Positions 52,863 to 64,000 of a DNA stretch of 64,000 nucleotides are shown in pieces. The stretch spans positions 5,364,001 to 5,428,000 of the forward strand of contig NZ_CP158190.1 of the NCBI RefSeq assembly GCF_040250305.1, read 5' to 3'. This stretch comes from Peribacillus frigoritolerans. GTDB taxonomy: Bacteria > Bacillota > Bacilli > Bacillales > DSM-1321. Under the pieces are notes generated by a model that was not told where the DNA came from, made no database searches, and was given only the letters and a program-made list of their open reading frames with translations. Position 1 is the first letter of the stretch; each line of letters begins with the position of its first letter. The translations under genes and the position numbers were made by a program.

Positions 52863-52971
52863 TAGACATATACTCCATTATAAACAATCTAATTGGGTTT
52901 ATGCTAGTTCTATCTGATACTTTCACAGATTTACCTTATTGTCTATCATTCAGGAAACCAAATGCTAAAAA

Positions 52972-53133
52972 TCATTCACTTTCCTTTTTCGACTTCTGTC
53001 GATAGGCTGCCGTAAAAAAGACAATAGTCAGGATAAAAAAAGAGATGGCACCCAATTGATGCTCATACAGCTCAAATAAAATAATGATGGCAAGAATGTA
53101 CCCTATGATCAATCCAATCATTTTCAGGTTCAT
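52972..53133 (-). CDS. 53-residue two-helix membrane protein between icmF and rpoE
   Basis: Sequence begins MNLKMIGLIIGYILAIIILF and ends with a basic tail (YRQKSKKESE). Two predicted membrane spans (about residues 5-21 and 27-43) joined by a short ELYEHQLG loop. The ATG has TTGGAG eight bases upstream, a typical strong site. No family recognised. It lies alone after the icmF terminator and before rpoE, so it must have its own promoter, which I could not define. Confidence 0.7.
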   Translation of the reverse strand: MNLKMIGLIIGYILAIIILFELYEHQLGAISFFILTIVFFTAAYRQKSKKESE

Positions 53134-53230
53134 TTTCTCAACTCCAATAGGGCTGATTCTTCATTTTTGCCCCTTTTCCAAATAATTATAAGGTAAAATC
53201 TTCATTTTGTTAAAAAAGAGGGGAATTATT

Positions 53231-53262
53231 TAAAAAAGAGGCCCCTAAACGTTCGGAGCCCC
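53231..53262 (-). terminator. terminator downstream of icmF
   Basis: Nine-pair stem AGGGGCTCC / GGGGCCTCT (two G-U) then TTTTTT on the minus strand, right after the icmF stop. Ends the acyl-CoA operon. Confidence 0.85.
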
Positions 53263-53271
53263 TTACTCAGT

Positions 53272-56200
53272 TTACATATTCCTTCGATATTGACCGCCTA
53301 CATCATATAGCGCCCTAGTTATCTGACCAAGACTGGCCACTTTGACGCAGTTCATGAGTTCAGCAAAGATGTTTTCCCCATTCATGGCTGCCAATTTCAG
53401 TTTAGTTAGCGCCTCATCCGTGAACTCCTTATTTCTTTCCTGGAATGCCCGGAGATTTATGATTTGCCCTTCCTTTTCTTCCTTTGTTGCACGGGCAATT
53501 TCCATGCTGTTCACCGCTTCTTCGGAAGGAGGATTTGGATTCAAATACGTATTGACGCCAATGATCGGCAATTCTCCCGTATGCTTTTTCATTTCGTAAT
53601 GCATCGATTCATCCTGGATTTTCCCGCGCTGATACTGCGTCTCCATTGCACCCAGCACACCGCCTCGATCATTGATGCGATCGAACTCTTGCAGTACGGC
53701 CTCTTCAACGAGATCCGTCAATTCCTCTACGATGAAGGCTCCTTGCATCGGGTTTTCATTTTTTGAGAGCCCATGCTCCTTTGTAATGATCATTTGTATG
53801 GCCATTGCCCGGCGCACGGATTCTTCAGTAGGCGTCGTGATGGCTTCATCGTACGCATTAGTATGCAGGGAATTACAGTTGTCCTGTAGCGCCATTAAAG
53901 CCTGAAGTGTCGTTCTGATATCATTGAAATCAATTTCTTGCGCATGAAGGGAGCGCCCGGAAGTCTGTATATGGTATTTGAGCTTCTGGCTGCGGTCGTT
54001 CGCACCATATTTATCCCGCATGACCGTAGCCCAAATCCTTCTTGCCACCCTCCCGATAACCGTATATTCCGGGTCGAGCCCATTTGAGAAGAAGAACGAC
54101 AAATTCGGGGCAAAGTCATCAATATTCATTCCGCGACTTAAATAATATTCGATGTAAGTAAAGCCATTCGCTAATGTAAAAGCAAGCTGTGAAATGGGAT
54201 TGGCACCCGCTTCTGCAATGTGATAGCCGGAAATGGATACAGAGTAGTAGTTCCTGACTTTTCGATCGATGAAATATGCTTGAATGTCCCCCATTAACCT
54301 TAAAGCAAATTCCGTAGAGAAGATGCATGTATTCTGGCCTTGGTCCTCTTTCAGAATATCCGCTTGAACAGTTCCGCGTACCGTTTGAAGGGTATAAGCC
54401 TGCACTTCTTCAGCTTCTGCATCCGTAAGGGGACGGCCTAACTCTTCTTCTTTCCGTTGAATCTGCTGATCGACTGCCGTATTCATATACATGGCCAAAA
54501 TGATTGGTGCCGGTCCATTGATGGTCATCGATACAGAGGTTGAGGGGTGGCAAAGGTCAAAGCCTGCATACAGCTTTTTCATGTCATCCAACGTACAGAT
54601 GCTGACTCCGCTTTCCCCTACCTTTCCATAGATATCAGGCCGGTGATCGGGATCCTCGCCATATAAAGTTACCGAATCGAAAGCCGTACTTAGCCGTTTA
54701 GCATTATCATCCTTTGACAAATAATGAAAACGCCTGTTGGTTCGGTCGGGTGATCCTTCACCGGCAAATTGCCGCTTCGGGTCCTCTCCTTCACGCTTGA
54801 ATGGAAAGACTCCCGCTGTGTAAGGAAAGAAGCCCGGAACGTTCTCTCGGAATACCCATCCTAAGATCTCTCCATAATCCACATATTTAGGCAGTGACAC
54901 TCTCGGAATCATTAAACCTGATAAACTTTTAGTTTTCAGCTTTGTGACGATTTCTTTATCCCTGACTTTCGTTACAAACTGCTCTCCTGCATACTTTTCT
55001 TTTAATTCCATCCATCCAGAAAGTATTTTTTTAGATTCAGGTGATAAATTCGAAGCGGTTTCCTTTTTCAGTTTTTCTAAAGAAGCCACCATATCTTCGT
55101 TGTTATCATTTTCCTTAATTGCATCAATTGCTCCTTCAAGCTGGAAAAGCCTGCGGGCAATACGTACTTGTTCAGCCGCACGCTTATGATAAGATCTGAC
55201 CGTATCACTGATTTCACGTAAATAATACCGACGGTCAGTAGGGATGATGACATTTTGCTTGTAAACATCGGCTTCTTTCGAAAAGGCGGTACTCCACCCC
55301 GTCCCTGATTTTTCATTAAGCTTTTCAATCAGTGCAGCGAACAATGCATTGGTGCCTGGGTCATTGAATTGGGAAGCGATGGTACCGTATACTGGCATTT
55401 CAGACGGATCTTGATCAAATAGTGTACGGCTTCTTTGGTATTGCTTTTGAACCTGGTTTTTTGCATCCTCTGAGCCTTTGCGCTCGTATTTGTTAATGAC
55501 TATCAAGTCTGCATAATCAATCATATCGATCTTTTCAAGTTGCGAAGGTGCACCGAATTCACTCGTCATTACATACATGGATACATCGCATATCTCGGCA
55601 ATTTCTGCATCTCCCTGACCAATTCCGCTTGTTTCAACGATGATTAAATCGAAGCCAGCTGCCTTCACGACTGAAATGGCATCTTTTATCGCCAAAGACA
55701 ACTCACTTTTTGAATGGCGCGTGGCCAGGCTCCGCATATAAACACGCTCTGAAAAAATCGAGTTCATTCTAATCCTGTCACCAAGCAGGGCACCGCCCGT
55801 TTTCTGTTTGGTCGGGTCTACAGATAAAATGGCGACTCTCTCGTCTGGAATCTCGTTAATGAACCTTCGTATCAATTCATCAGTCAATGAACTTTTTCCA
55901 GCACCGCCAGTCCCTGTAATCCCTAGAACAGGAACCTTCTTTTCGGAAGTCTTGATCTGCTCAAAAAGACTCTCCACCGCTGCCGCTGATTCCTGTGAAG
56001 CATCGAGTCTGTTTTCGGCAAAGGTAATGAATTGGGCAATGGCATTTGTTCCCCCAGCAATCAATTCATCAAAACGTTCCTGTAAAGATGGTTTGACTGT
56101 CGAGAAATCACACTCCTCCATCAATACGTTTATCATTCCTTGAAGCCCATATTCCCGCCCTTCATCAGGAGAAAAGATTCGGGCAATCCCATAATCATGG

Positions 56201-56538
56201 AGTTCTTTAATTTCCCTTGGGATGATGACCCCGCCGCCGCCGGCAAAAATACGAATGTGCCCGGCTCCCTTTTCCTTCAGCAGGTCATACATATATTTAA
56301 AATATTCCACATGTCCGCCTTGGTATGATGACATGGCTATGCCTTGAACATCTTCCTGGATGGCCGCATTCACGATCTCTTCCACCGAACGATTATGACC
56401 TAGATGAATGACTTCTGCACCGCTGGACTGAAGGATTCTCCTCATAATATTGATAGATGCATCATGTCCATCGAATAAACTCGAAGCAGTAACGAATCTA
56501 ATATGGTTCTTCGGTTTATACACCTCAACTGTACCCAT
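53272..56538 (-). CDS. icmF: fused isobutyryl-CoA mutase IcmF (B12 domain + G3E chaperone GTPase + mutase)
   Basis: 1088 residues, the usual IcmF length. Interconverts isobutyryl-CoA and n-butyryl-CoA with adenosylcobalamin. Order: N-terminal cobalamin-binding domain ([13 protein letters not shown] near 20, the DxHxxG-like loop; [12 protein letters not shown] near 74), MeaI-type GTPase (Walker [19 protein letters not shown] near 206; NKYERKG near 349), linker, then the mutase barrel and substrate region. Its G3E domain edits the cofactor. AAGGAGGAG precedes the ATG. Eleven bases downstream of tetR, hence one operon. Confidence 0.95.
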   Translation of the reverse strand: MGTVEVYKPKNHIRFVTASSLFDGHDASINIMRRILQSSGAEVIHLGHNRSVEEIVNAAIQEDVQGIAMSSYQGGHVEYFKYMYDLLKEKGAGHIRIFAGGGGVIIPREIKELHDYGIARIFSPDEGREYGLQGMINVLMEECDFSTVKPSLQERFDELIAGGTNAIAQFITFAENRLDASQESAAAVESLFEQIKTSEKKVPVLGITGTGGAGKSSLTDELIRRFINEIPDERVAILSVDPTKQKTGGALLGDRIRMNSIFSERVYMRSLATRHSKSELSLAIKDAISVVKAAGFDLIIVETSGIGQGDAEIAEICDVSMYVMTSEFGAPSQLEKIDMIDYADLIVINKYERKGSEDAKNQVQKQYQRSRTLFDQDPSEMPVYGTIASQFNDPGTNALFAALIEKLNEKSGTGWSTAFSKEADVYKQNVIIPTDRRYYLREISDTVRSYHKRAAEQVRIARRLFQLEGAIDAIKENDNNEDMVASLEKLKKETASNLSPESKKILSGWMELKEKYAGEQFVTKVRDKEIVTKLKTKSLSGLMIPRVSLPKYVDYGEILGWVFRENVPGFFPYTAGVFPFKREGEDPKRQFAGEGSPDRTNRRFHYLSKDDNAKRLSTAFDSVTLYGEDPDHRPDIYGKVGESGVSICTLDDMKKLYAGFDLCHPSTSVSMTINGPAPIILAMYMNTAVDQQIQRKEEELGRPLTDAEAEEVQAYTLQTVRGTVQADILKEDQGQNTCIFSTEFALRLMGDIQAYFIDRKVRNYYSVSISGYHIAEAGANPISQLAFTLANGFTYIEYYLSRGMNIDDFAPNLSFFFSNGLDPEYTVIGRVARRIWATVMRDKYGANDRSQKLKYHIQTSGRSLHAQEIDFNDIRTTLQALMALQDNCNSLHTNAYDEAITTPTEESVRRAMAIQMIITKEHGLSKNENPMQGAFIVEELTDLVEEAVLQEFDRINDRGGVLGAMETQYQRGKIQDESMHYEMKKHTGELPIIGVNTYLNPNPPSEEAVNSMEIARATKEEKEGQIINLRAFQERNKEFTDEALTKLKLAAMNGENIFAELMNCVKVASLGQITRALYDVGGQYRRNM

Positions 56539-56549
56539 TGAGCTCCTCC

Positions 56550-57200
56550 TTATTGAAACGAATTTAACTCAGTATTTTTCTGAAGCGATATATTTTGAAT
56601 CAATAATTGCGTCTGCAGTTCAACATATTCCGGAAGCGTATACTCTTTATGCAATGCCCACCTTCTAAAACTCCACATCTGTCCCTGAACGAAAATATTA
56701 TGAGAAACAAGGCTTATTTGTTTTGCCGTCAATGATAGCTCCCCATTCTCAACACATTTCGTTATCACCTTTTCAAACATGCCGACCATCCGAAGTTCTT
56801 TATTCAATACATAAGGTAAAGCATCTTTCGTCAGTGCTTTCACCTCTTGATACATGACCAGCACTTCGTCCTGCATATCATCCATCACTTTATAAAAATA
56901 GGCGATAGTAAGCTTCAAGCTTTCAAGTGTCCCATCGCTCTGATCTATTTCTTTCTGAAGCTTTTCCTGGACTTCATCGTAGATAAAATCACAAACGAGA
57001 TATAATATATCTTCCTTTGTTCGGATATACTCGTATAACGTGCCAATACTAAAGCCGGCCGCTTTGGCAATTTCCCTGGTAGTCGTACGATGAAATCCCT
57101 TTTCCTTAAAAAGGGTCACCGCTCCTTTAATCATTTGTGTACGCCTTTTTTCAACCAGCCGTTCATCCTTTACAGATGCAAGAACCTCTCTTTTTTCCAT
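56550..57200 (-). CDS. TetR/AcrR-family transcriptional regulator
   Basis: 216 residues. N-terminal helix-turn-helix ([25 protein letters not shown] near 36-60) is classic TetR; the C-terminal ligand domain is alpha-helical. Co-cistronic with icmF and downstream of acyl-CoA dehydrogenase genes, so it probably senses an acyl-CoA or related ligand and controls the locus; this is inference. AAGGAG lies seven bases before the ATG. Not FadR by sequence pattern. Confidence 0.88.
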   Translation of the reverse strand: MEKREVLASVKDERLVEKRRTQMIKGAVTLFKEKGFHRTTTREIAKAAGFSIGTLYEYIRTKEDILYLVCDFIYDEVQEKLQKEIDQSDGTLESLKLTIAYFYKVMDDMQDEVLVMYQEVKALTKDALPYVLNKELRMVGMFEKVITKCVENGELSLTAKQISLVSHNIFVQGQMWSFRRWALHKEYTLPEYVELQTQLLIQNISLQKNTELNSFQ

Positions 57201-57312
57201 TTTCAAACTCCTTTTAATAAGCCCATCATTTAATTGCCAAAGACATTCTGAAGAAATTGAAAAGGGTATTCCGGTAAAGGCAATGCCTCATCGGAAAACC
57301 TCAATTTCAATC

Positions 57313-58452
57313 CTATTTAGTAATCATCCGTGAGATGACCAGCTTTTGAATTTCCTGTGTACCTTCATAGATTTGGGTGATTTTCGCATCACGCATATAC
57401 CGTTCTACAGGATAATCCTTTGTATATCCATAACCTCCAAAGACCTGCACGGCTTCTGTCGCCACTTTCATGGCTGTATCTCCAGCAAAAAGTTTGGACA
57501 TGGCTGACTCTTTTCCATAAGGAAGGCCCGCCGATTCCAACCAGGCAGCCTGATAGGTTAATAGCCTTGAAGCTTCAACACCCGTTGCCATATCCGCCAA
57601 CTTAAAACCGATTCCTTGCTGTGCAGAAATCGGCTTCCCGAATTGGACGCGCTCTTTTGCATAATCAACTGCGGCATCCAATGCTCCTTGGGCTATGCCC
57701 ACTGCCTGGGCTGCAATCCCATTACGGCCGCCATCAAGCGTCATCATCGCTATCTTAAAGCCCTCTCCTTCTTTTCCAAGAAGATTTTCTTTAGGCACTC
57801 GGCATTCATCAAAAATGATTTCTGTGGTCGGTGATGAACGGATTCCAAGCTTCTTCTCTTTTTTGCCGACACTAAAACCCGGGAAGTCCTTTTCAACGAT
57901 AAATGCACTCGTTCCTTTTTGTTTGGATGCTGGATCCGTCAATGCAAAGACGACATATGTATCCGCAATCCCGCCGTTCGTAATGAAGATTTTTGAACCG
58001 CTGATAATATATTCATCACCTACAAGCTTTGCAGTCGTTCTCATACCGCCTGCGTCAGAGCCTGAGCTAGGCTCGGTCAGCCCATATGCACCGATTTTTT
58101 CACCCTGTGCCATCGGGCGAAGGTATTTTTGTTTTTGCTCTTCAGATCCAAACTTATATATTGGCCATCCTGCAAGGGAAGTATGGGCTGATAAAGTCAC
58201 CCCAGTGGAAGCGCAAACGCGGGAAAGTTCCTCAATCGCTATGCAATACGCTAAATAATCACTTCCAATTCCGCCGTATTCCTCAGGCCACGGAATCCCA
58301 GTCAATCCCAGTTCAGCCATTTTATCGAAGATCTCACGGTCAAATCGTTCTTCTTCATCCCTCTCGGCAGCTGTCGGAGCCACTTCATTCTGGGCAAAAT
58401 CGCGCACCATTTTCCTGATCATTTCATGCTCTTCCGTTAGCTTAAATTGCAT
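57313..58452 (-). CDS. acdA: acyl-CoA dehydrogenase AcdA
   Basis: 379 residues, same length as B. subtilis AcdA and similar throughout ([20 protein letters not shown] at the start; GSGSDAGG-type loop as [14 protein letters not shown] near 134). FAD flavoenzyme oxidising acyl-CoA to enoyl-CoA and passing electrons to ETF. Catalytic glutamate in [15 protein letters not shown] near 366. Start ATG is seven bases after AGGAGGC. Precedes tetR with a 112-base gap holding only a weak hairpin. Confidence 0.94.
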   Translation of the reverse strand: MQFKLTEEHEMIRKMVRDFAQNEVAPTAAERDEEERFDREIFDKMAELGLTGIPWPEEYGGIGSDYLAYCIAIEELSRVCASTGVTLSAHTSLAGWPIYKFGSEEQKQKYLRPMAQGEKIGAYGLTEPSSGSDAGGMRTTAKLVGDEYIISGSKIFITNGGIADTYVVFALTDPASKQKGTSAFIVEKDFPGFSVGKKEKKLGIRSSPTTEIIFDECRVPKENLLGKEGEGFKIAMMTLDGGRNGIAAQAVGIAQGALDAAVDYAKERVQFGKPISAQQGIGFKLADMATGVEASRLLTYQAAWLESAGLPYGKESAMSKLFAGDTAMKVATEAVQVFGGYGYTKDYPVERYMRDAKITQIYEGTQEIQKLVISRMITK

Positions 58453-58479
58453 GTCCATGCCTCCTAAATATTTCGTGAA

Positions 58480-59616
58480 TTATAGATTCTTACTGATGAC
58501 CATTCTCTGTATTTCGCTGGTTCCCTCATAAATTTCAGTTACCTTTGCATCCCTGAAATAGCGTTCGACAGGATATTCCGTCGTGTATCCATAGCCTCCG
58601 AACACCTGGACTGCTTCTATCGCCACATCAACAGCCGTCCTCGAAGCGAATAGCTTAGCCATTGCCGCCTCTTTACCGCACTTCAATCCCTGTGAGCGTA
58701 AAAACGCGGCGCGATAGACGAGTAACCTTGAAGCTTCTATACTCGTTGCCATTTCAGCAAGCTTGAAACCAATCCCCTGTTGCACTGCAATAGGTTTGCC
58801 GAATTGAACTCTGTCTTTTGCATATTGGACAGCATGTTCCATGGCGCCTTCTGCAATTCCCAGCGCTTGAGCAGCAATGCCTATCCTTCCAGCATCCAAG
58901 TTGGCCATTGCGATCTTAAAGCCTTCCCCTTCTTTGCCAAGGAGATTGGCTGCAGGCACTTTCATATCCTCGAACGTCACCTGTACGGTGCTCGAGCCAT
59001 GAAGGCCCATTTTACGTTCATCTTTACCGATGATTAAGCCTGGCGTCCCTTTTTCTACAATAAAAGCAGAGATTCCCTTGCTTCCCTTCTGAGGGTCGGT
59101 TGAAGCAAAAACAATGAATACATCCGCTTCCCCGCCATTGGTGATAAAAACCTTGGACCCGTTTATTCGATATTTTCCGTCTTCCTTTACTGCCACTGCC
59201 TTCGACTTCAAACTCGCAGCATCGGAACCTGAGCTTTGCTCAGTCAAGCAAAAGGCACCTAAATATTTACCAGCGGCTAACTTAGGCACATACTTTCGCT
59301 TCTGCTCTTCCGTTCCAAAATAAACGATTGGATTTGTTCCAACAGAAGTATGAACGGACAATATAACACCGAGAGTTGGACTAACTTTGGAAATTTCATT
59401 GATGGCGATGATATAAGACATGAAGTCCATACCTGCGCCACCGTATTCTTCTGAAATCGGGATTCCCATCAAACCAAGCTCACCCATTTTTTGCAGAATC
59501 GTTTTTGGAAACACGCCCGTTTCCATTGCCTCGATATGAGGGGTAATCTCATTCTCCGCAAAAGCGCTTACCATTTTCCGCATCATTTCCTGTTCTTCTG
59601 TAAACTTGAAATCCAT
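58480..59616 (-). CDS. acyl-CoA dehydrogenase, MmgC-like
   Basis: 378 residues. Second acyl-CoA dehydrogenase, paralogous to the neighbouring AcdA but closer in pattern to B. subtilis MmgC (LGVILSVHTSVGTNPIVYFG near 82; SSGSDAASLKSKA near 130). Catalytic glutamate in VTEIYEGTSEIQRMV near 364. GGGAGGG upstream. Chain-length preference cannot be judged by eye; perhaps a short or branched substrate. Confidence 0.92.
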   Translation of the reverse strand: MDFKFTEEQEMMRKMVSAFAENEITPHIEAMETGVFPKTILQKMGELGLMGIPISEEYGGAGMDFMSYIIAINEISKVSPTLGVILSVHTSVGTNPIVYFGTEEQKRKYVPKLAAGKYLGAFCLTEQSSGSDAASLKSKAVAVKEDGKYRINGSKVFITNGGEADVFIVFASTDPQKGSKGISAFIVEKGTPGLIIGKDERKMGLHGSSTVQVTFEDMKVPAANLLGKEGEGFKIAMANLDAGRIGIAAQALGIAEGAMEHAVQYAKDRVQFGKPIAVQQGIGFKLAEMATSIEASRLLVYRAAFLRSQGLKCGKEAAMAKLFASRTAVDVAIEAVQVFGGYGYTTEYPVERYFRDAKVTEIYEGTSEIQRMVISKNL

Positions 59617-59651
59617 CCTTCATCCCTCCCTAGCTGCACATCTTTCTAAGA

Positions 59652-60503
59652 TTAGTTATATTCGTAAAAGCCCCGTCCTGATTTCTTTCCTAGCCATCCA
59701 GCTTTTACATATTTCCTTAACAGCGGACACGGTCTGTATTTATCGTCTCCGAGCCCTTGGTGAAGGGTTTCCATTATATACAGGCATGTGTCTAGTCCAA
59801 TGAAGTCAGCTAGCGTAAGCGGGCCCATCGGATGGTTCATTCCCAGCTTCATCACGTCGTCAATCGCCTCTTTAGTGGCGACGCCCTCATAAAGGGTATA
59901 AATGGCCTCATTGATCATCGGCATCAAAATCCGATTCGCTACAAAACCCGGGAAATCATTGACTTCCACCGGTACCTTGTTTAAGGATTCAGCCATCTCT
60001 TCAACTTCTTTATAAACTTCATCCGCTGTAGCAAGGCCGCGAATGATCTCAACCAGCTTCATGACTGGCACTGGGTTCATAAAATGCATGCCAATTACCT
60101 TATCCGGCCTTTTCGTTGCCGCGGCTATCTCTGTAATCGGAAGTGAAGAAGTATTGGATGCAAGAATGACGTGTTGTGGCGTGATTTCATCCAAATCGGC
60201 GAAAATTTTTGTTTTTATCTCCATATTTTCCACTGCCGCTTCAATCACTAAATCCACCGCAGCCGCATTTTTCAAATCCGTCGAGGAAGTCAACCGGGAA
60301 AGGATTATATCCTTCTCCTCGGATTCCATTTTTCCTTTTTCAACCTGCCGGGAAAGGTTCTTGGTAATTGTCCCTAACCCCTTTTCTACATATTCATCTT
60401 TTAAATCATGTAAAAGAACTTCATAACCGCTCATTGCACAGACCTGGGCAATGCCAGAACCCATCTGTCCAGCACCAATGACCATCACTTTTTGAATGCC
60501 CAT
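59652..60503 (-). CDS. 3-hydroxybutyryl-CoA dehydrogenase (MmgB-like)
   Basis: 283 residues. NAD(P)-dependent oxidation of 3-hydroxyacyl-CoA to the 3-keto form. Rossmann [18 protein letters not shown] near 6-23; catalytic region [17 protein letters not shown] near 139 (His-Glu dyad), and C-terminal helical dimerisation domain. AGGAGGG precedes the ATG. Gene order thl-hbd-acd is the mmgA-mmgB-mmgC order of B. subtilis. Confidence 0.94.
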   Translation of the reverse strand: MGIQKVMVIGAGQMGSGIAQVCAMSGYEVLLHDLKDEYVEKGLGTITKNLSRQVEKGKMESEEKDIILSRLTSSTDLKNAAAVDLVIEAAVENMEIKTKIFADLDEITPQHVILASNTSSLPITEIAAATKRPDKVIGMHFMNPVPVMKLVEIIRGLATADEVYKEVEEMAESLNKVPVEVNDFPGFVANRILMPMINEAIYTLYEGVATKEAIDDVMKLGMNHPMGPLTLADFIGLDTCLYIMETLHQGLGDDKYRPCPLLRKYVKAGWLGKKSGRGFYEYN

Positions 60504-60539
60504 GAAAAATCCCTCCTCATGTATCTATCTATGAAACTA

Positions 60540-61733
<1,194 letters not shown>

Positions 61734-61758
61734 TATTTCCCCCTATAAGTAACATTGA

Positions 61759-61774
61759 TTGAACGCTCGCTCAA
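61759..61774. promoter_or_regulatory. TetR-type imperfect palindrome upstream of thl
   Basis: TTGAACGCTCGCTCAA, 12 of 16 positions symmetric, near AACGnnCGTT forms used by several TetR regulators of acyl-CoA genes. It sits 26 bases before the thl ATG, between promoter and gene. A plausible operator for the TetR encoded in the same operon. Confidence 0.5.
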
Positions 61775-61796
61775 TTTGGAGTTAAAAAAATAGTGT

Positions 61797-61816
61797 TGTA
61801 AGCGCTTAATATTATA
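61797..61816. promoter_or_regulatory. cre (CcpA) site overlapping a -10 region of the thl operon
   Basis: TGTAAGCGCTTAAT at 61797-61810 matches cre (TGWAARCGYTWNCW) at 13 of 14 positions. A minus-strand TATAAT lies immediately beside it, so CcpA would block the start region. The B. subtilis mmg operon is under catabolite repression, fitting this. Confidence 0.7.
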
Positions 61817-61862
61817 TTACACATTTTTCCCAAAAATGAAAATATTCAGTTTGTAAATATTG

Positions 61863-61915
61863 AAAAAATTGCCTGCTCCCTTTTATTTCATCCCTTATAA
61901 AAGAAGCAGGCAATT
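61863..61915 (-). terminator. terminator downstream of fadF
   Basis: AATTGCCTGCT / AGCAGGCAATT eleven-pair stem with a long loop containing TTTTAT/ATAAAA, then TTTTTT on the minus strand. It splits fadF from the thl operon. Confidence 0.8.
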
Positions 61916-61924
61916 CCATTTAAA

Positions 61925-64000
61925 TTAAGATGCAATCGATTTATTTTCACCAATGACCGCTTTTTCGAGTAGTTCTGCTACATCATACGTTTTAACATTT
62001 TCCTCAACTTCTTTTGCTTTCGTCCCATCGGATAGCATGGTCAGGCAATAAGGACATCCGGAACTGATCACTGTTGGACTGACGGCCAGAGCTTGTTCGG
62101 TACGGGCCACATTAATACGGTTTCCTGTTTCCTCTTCCATCCACATCAAACCGCCTCCAGCTCCACAGCACATACCCTTTTCACGGTTACGCTCCATTTC
62201 AATAAGTTTCACACCAGCAATGGATTGCAAGATTTCACGCGGCGGGCTGTAAACTTCATTGTACCTTCCCAAGTAACAGGAATCGTGGAATGTAATCGTC
62301 TCATTCACCGGATACTGAGGGACCAACCTGCCTTCACTGACAAGTTTGGCTAACAATTCAGTATGGTGATACACTTCCGCTTCCAAGCCAAAATCCGGAT
62401 ACTCATTCTTAAAGATATTGTAAGCATGCGGATCGATCGTAACGATTTTCTTTATTTCATTCTTCTGGAATTCTTCTATATTTTTCATTGCAAGTTCCTG
62501 GAAAACAAACTCATTACCCAATCGACGCGGAGTATCCCCTGAGTTTTTCTCCTTATTTCCGAGAATTGCAAATTTAACGCCTGCTTCATTCAATAATTTA
62601 GCAAAGGAAAGGGCAATCTTCTGGCTTCGGTTATCGTACGACCCCATTGAACCCACCCAAAATAAATACTCGAATTCTTCGTCTGCCTTTTTTAGTTCCT
62701 TCACGGTTGGGACGAGGACATCTTCCCGAAGGCTTCGCCAATCTTCTCTCTCTTTACGGTTCAGTCCCCACGGGTTCCCTTGACGCTCAATATTCGTCAT
62801 GGCACGTTGCGCATCAGGATCCAGTCTGCCTTCCGTCAACACTAGATATCGGCGCATATCGATGATCTTGTCAACATGTTCATTCATTACCGGGCATTGA
62901 TCTTCACAGTTCCGGCATGTGGTACAAGCCCAAAGTTCTTCTTCCGTAATGACTTCGCCAATCAGGCTCGGACTGTAAGCTTCTGTTGCTGCAGCTGATT
63001 CCTGCGCCCCCTGCGCGGCACCAGCCAAAGCGATCTTATTTCCTTTCGTATTCCCAAAAACAAAAGATGGCACCCATGGCTGCTTCGTAGTAACGGCAGC
63101 GCCTGTATTTGTCAAATGGTCACGCATCTTGATTATGATATCCATCGGTGACAGCATTTTACCGGTACCTGTAGCCGGGCACATATTCGTACAGCGACCG
63201 CACTCCACACAGGCATAGAGGTCCACCATTTGATATTGCGTCAAGTCCTCGATATATTTGGCACCGTAATATTGATTACCTTCTTTGTCGAGAATTTCTT
63301 CTTCCAAATCAACCGGTTTCAATTTTCCGGGATTGTCCAGGCGATTAAGGAATACATTTATCGGGCCGGCAATCAAGTGAGCATGCTTAGATTGCGGGAT
63401 ATAAACAAGGAAAGATAATATGATCAGTAAATGCAGCCACCAAGCTACATAAAAAACGACGGTTGCCGCTGTTGTTCCCATCCAGCCGAATAAAAATGCG
63501 ATGCTCGATGCGACTGGCTCTGACCAGGTTGCATCGTGTCCATGCCAGATCATTCCCATTCCATTCCCCAGCAATACGGTGATCATGATACCGGTGATGA
63601 AGATGACAACCAAACCTGCCTTGAAATCCCTTTTCAAGCGAACGAGCTTTTCGACATAACGACGGTATGCCGCCCATAGGATTGCAACAAGAACGGTAAG
63701 CGTCACAATTTCCTGGAAGAAAGTAAAGGCCGGATAAACAGGGCCAAACGGTAAATGCCACCCCGGTCTTAAGCCTTTAACAAAAAAGTCAAGTGCGCCA
63801 AATTGCACTAAGATGAAACCATAAAATAATAAGGCATGAATGATCCCGCTCTTTTTATCTTTAAAAAGCTTCTTCTGTCCAAATACATAAACCCCTATTT
63901 TAACAAGACGATCTTTCACACGGTTATCGAATTCCACTTTTTTGCCAAGTTTTATATAAGCAATACGAGTCTTTATCAAATAGACAAACAAACCGGCGGC
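61925..64000 (-). CDS. fadF: (Fe-S)-binding oxidoreductase FadF (YwjF), 5' end outside window
   Basis: At least 691 residues; the frame stays open to the right edge (AAGLFVYLIKT), so the amino-terminus is missing. Domains: N-terminal membrane cytochrome-b/NarI-like segment (to about 230), two 4Fe-4S motifs CVECGRCTNMCPATG and CTTCRNCEDQCPVMNEH, then two CCG modules (HDSCYLGRYNEVYSPPREIL; GMCCGAGGGLMWMEEE; SGCPYCLTMLSDG). Thought to take electrons from ETF during fatty-acid oxidation and pass them to quinone; in B. subtilis it is a FadR target cotranscribed with acdA and rpoE. Confidence 0.9.
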   Translation of the reverse strand, partial: AAGLFVYLIKTRIAYIKLGKKVEFDNRVKDRLVKIGVYVFGQKKLFKDKKSGIIHALLFYGFILVQFGALDFFVKGLRPGWHLPFGPVYPAFTFFQEIVTLTVLVAILWAAYRRYVEKLVRLKRDFKAGLVVIFITGIMITVLLGNGMGMIWHGHDATWSEPVASSIAFLFGWMGTTAATVVFYVAWWLHLLIILSFLVYIPQSKHAHLIAGPINVFLNRLDNPGKLKPVDLEEEILDKEGNQYYGAKYIEDLTQYQMVDLYACVECGRCTNMCPATGTGKMLSPMDIIIKMRDHLTNTGAAVTTKQPWVPSFVFGNTKGNKIALAGAAQGAQESAAATEAYSPSLIGEVITEEELWACTTCRNCEDQCPVMNEHVDKIIDMRRYLVLTEGRLDPDAQRAMTNIERQGNPWGLNRKEREDWRSLREDVLVPTVKELKKADEEFEYLFWVGSMGSYDNRSQKIALSFAKLLNEAGVKFAILGNKEKNSGDTPRRLGNEFVFQELAMKNIEEFQKNEIKKIVTIDPHAYNIFKNEYPDFGLEAEVYHHTELLAKLVSEGRLVPQYPVNETITFHDSCYLGRYNEVYSPPREILQSIAGVKLIEMERNREKGMCCGAGGGLMWMEEETGNRINVARTEQALAVSPTVISSGCPYCLTMLSDGTKAKEVEENVKTYDVAELLEKAVIGENKSIAS

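Noticed and set aside
57201..57312. Hairpin between acdA and tetR as a terminator
   Set aside because: TTCCG/CGGAA with AGGC/GCCT pairing exists but no T run follows; the genes are probably still cotranscribed.
57695..58258. 187-codon plus-strand frame opposite acdA
   Set aside because: Antisense shadow of an acyl-CoA dehydrogenase; composition mirrors its codons and no start signal is present.

Overview
The window is a firmicute chromosome segment whose gene content and order match the left arm near oriC of Bacillus subtilis (flhOP-mbl-spoIIID ... atp operon ... upp-glyA ... prfA-tdk-rpmE-rho ... spo0F-pyrG-rpoE). It differs from B. subtilis by carrying a complete eleven-gene nuo operon and an enlarged fatty-acid/acyl-CoA cluster. 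This, together with an endospore programme and a moderate AT bias, points to an aerobic, spore-forming, motile Bacillaceae species, probably of the Peribacillus/Bacillus simplex or B. cereus type; that placement is inference. Almost every gene lies on the minus strand; the only clear plus-strand genes are a VanZ-like gene and ywjG.

Layout, left to right. 0-5.2 kb: flagellar rod/hook-type proteins FlhP and FlhO behind a sigma-D-type promoter, actin-like Mbl, sporulation regulator SpoIIID, and the forespore channel protein SpoIIQ behind a sigma-F promoter. 5.3-9.6 kb: VanZ-like gene, SpoIID (sigma-E promoter), MurAA, YwmB and a DUF1146 protein. 9.6-20.3 kb: nuoABCDHIJKLMN, a complex I without the NADH-input module NuoEFG, with an unusual tandem-repeat extension in NuoC. 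20.4-27.8 kb: atpIBEFHAGDC with a strong promoter and, in front of atpI, a frameshifted atpZ remnant. 27.9-39.8 kb: secreted S8 protease, mnaA, upp, glyA (PurR-type boxes), ywlG, rpiB, a chemoreceptor remnant, ywlE, mntP, ywlC, a cluster of DnaA boxes, spoIIR (sigma-F promoter) and prmC. 39.8-49.3 kb: prfA, a sporulation-type lipoprotein, tdk, rpmE, rho, glpX, murZ, a transaldolase-like gene, fbaA and spo0F (sigma-H promoter). 49.5-53.1 kb: ywjG, pyrG with a CTP-type attenuator leader, rpoE, and a 53-residue membrane protein. 53.2-64 kb: icmF, a TetR regulator, acdA, an mmgC-like acyl-CoA dehydrogenase, hbd, thl (cre site and TetR-type palindrome upstream) and fadF, which runs off the right edge.

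Functionally the window joins respiration (complex I and F1Fo ATP synthase), peptidoglycan precursor synthesis (two MurA), wall polymer precursor supply (MnaA), translation termination (PrfA and its methylase PrmC), nucleotide salvage and synthesis (upp, tdk, pyrG), gluconeogenic and glycolytic steps (glpX, fbaA), and a sporulation set covering the phosphorelay (Spo0F), forespore signalling (SpoIIR, SpoIIQ) and mother-cell morphogenesis (SpoIID, SpoIIID). Promoter elements readable by eye fit the expected stage-specific sigma factors at spoIIQ, spoIIR, spoIID and spo0F.

Most distinctive: a six-box DnaA cluster between spoIIR and ywlC; the repeat-rich NuoC; acidic repeat tails on both SpoIIQ and SpoIIR; two decayed genes (atpZ, chemoreceptor); a pyrG leader starting GGGCTCC; and a TetR-icmF-acyl-CoA operon inserted between fadF, acdA and rpoE, which are contiguous in B. 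subtilis. I found no CRISPR array, insertion sequence, prophage, rRNA or tRNA gene.
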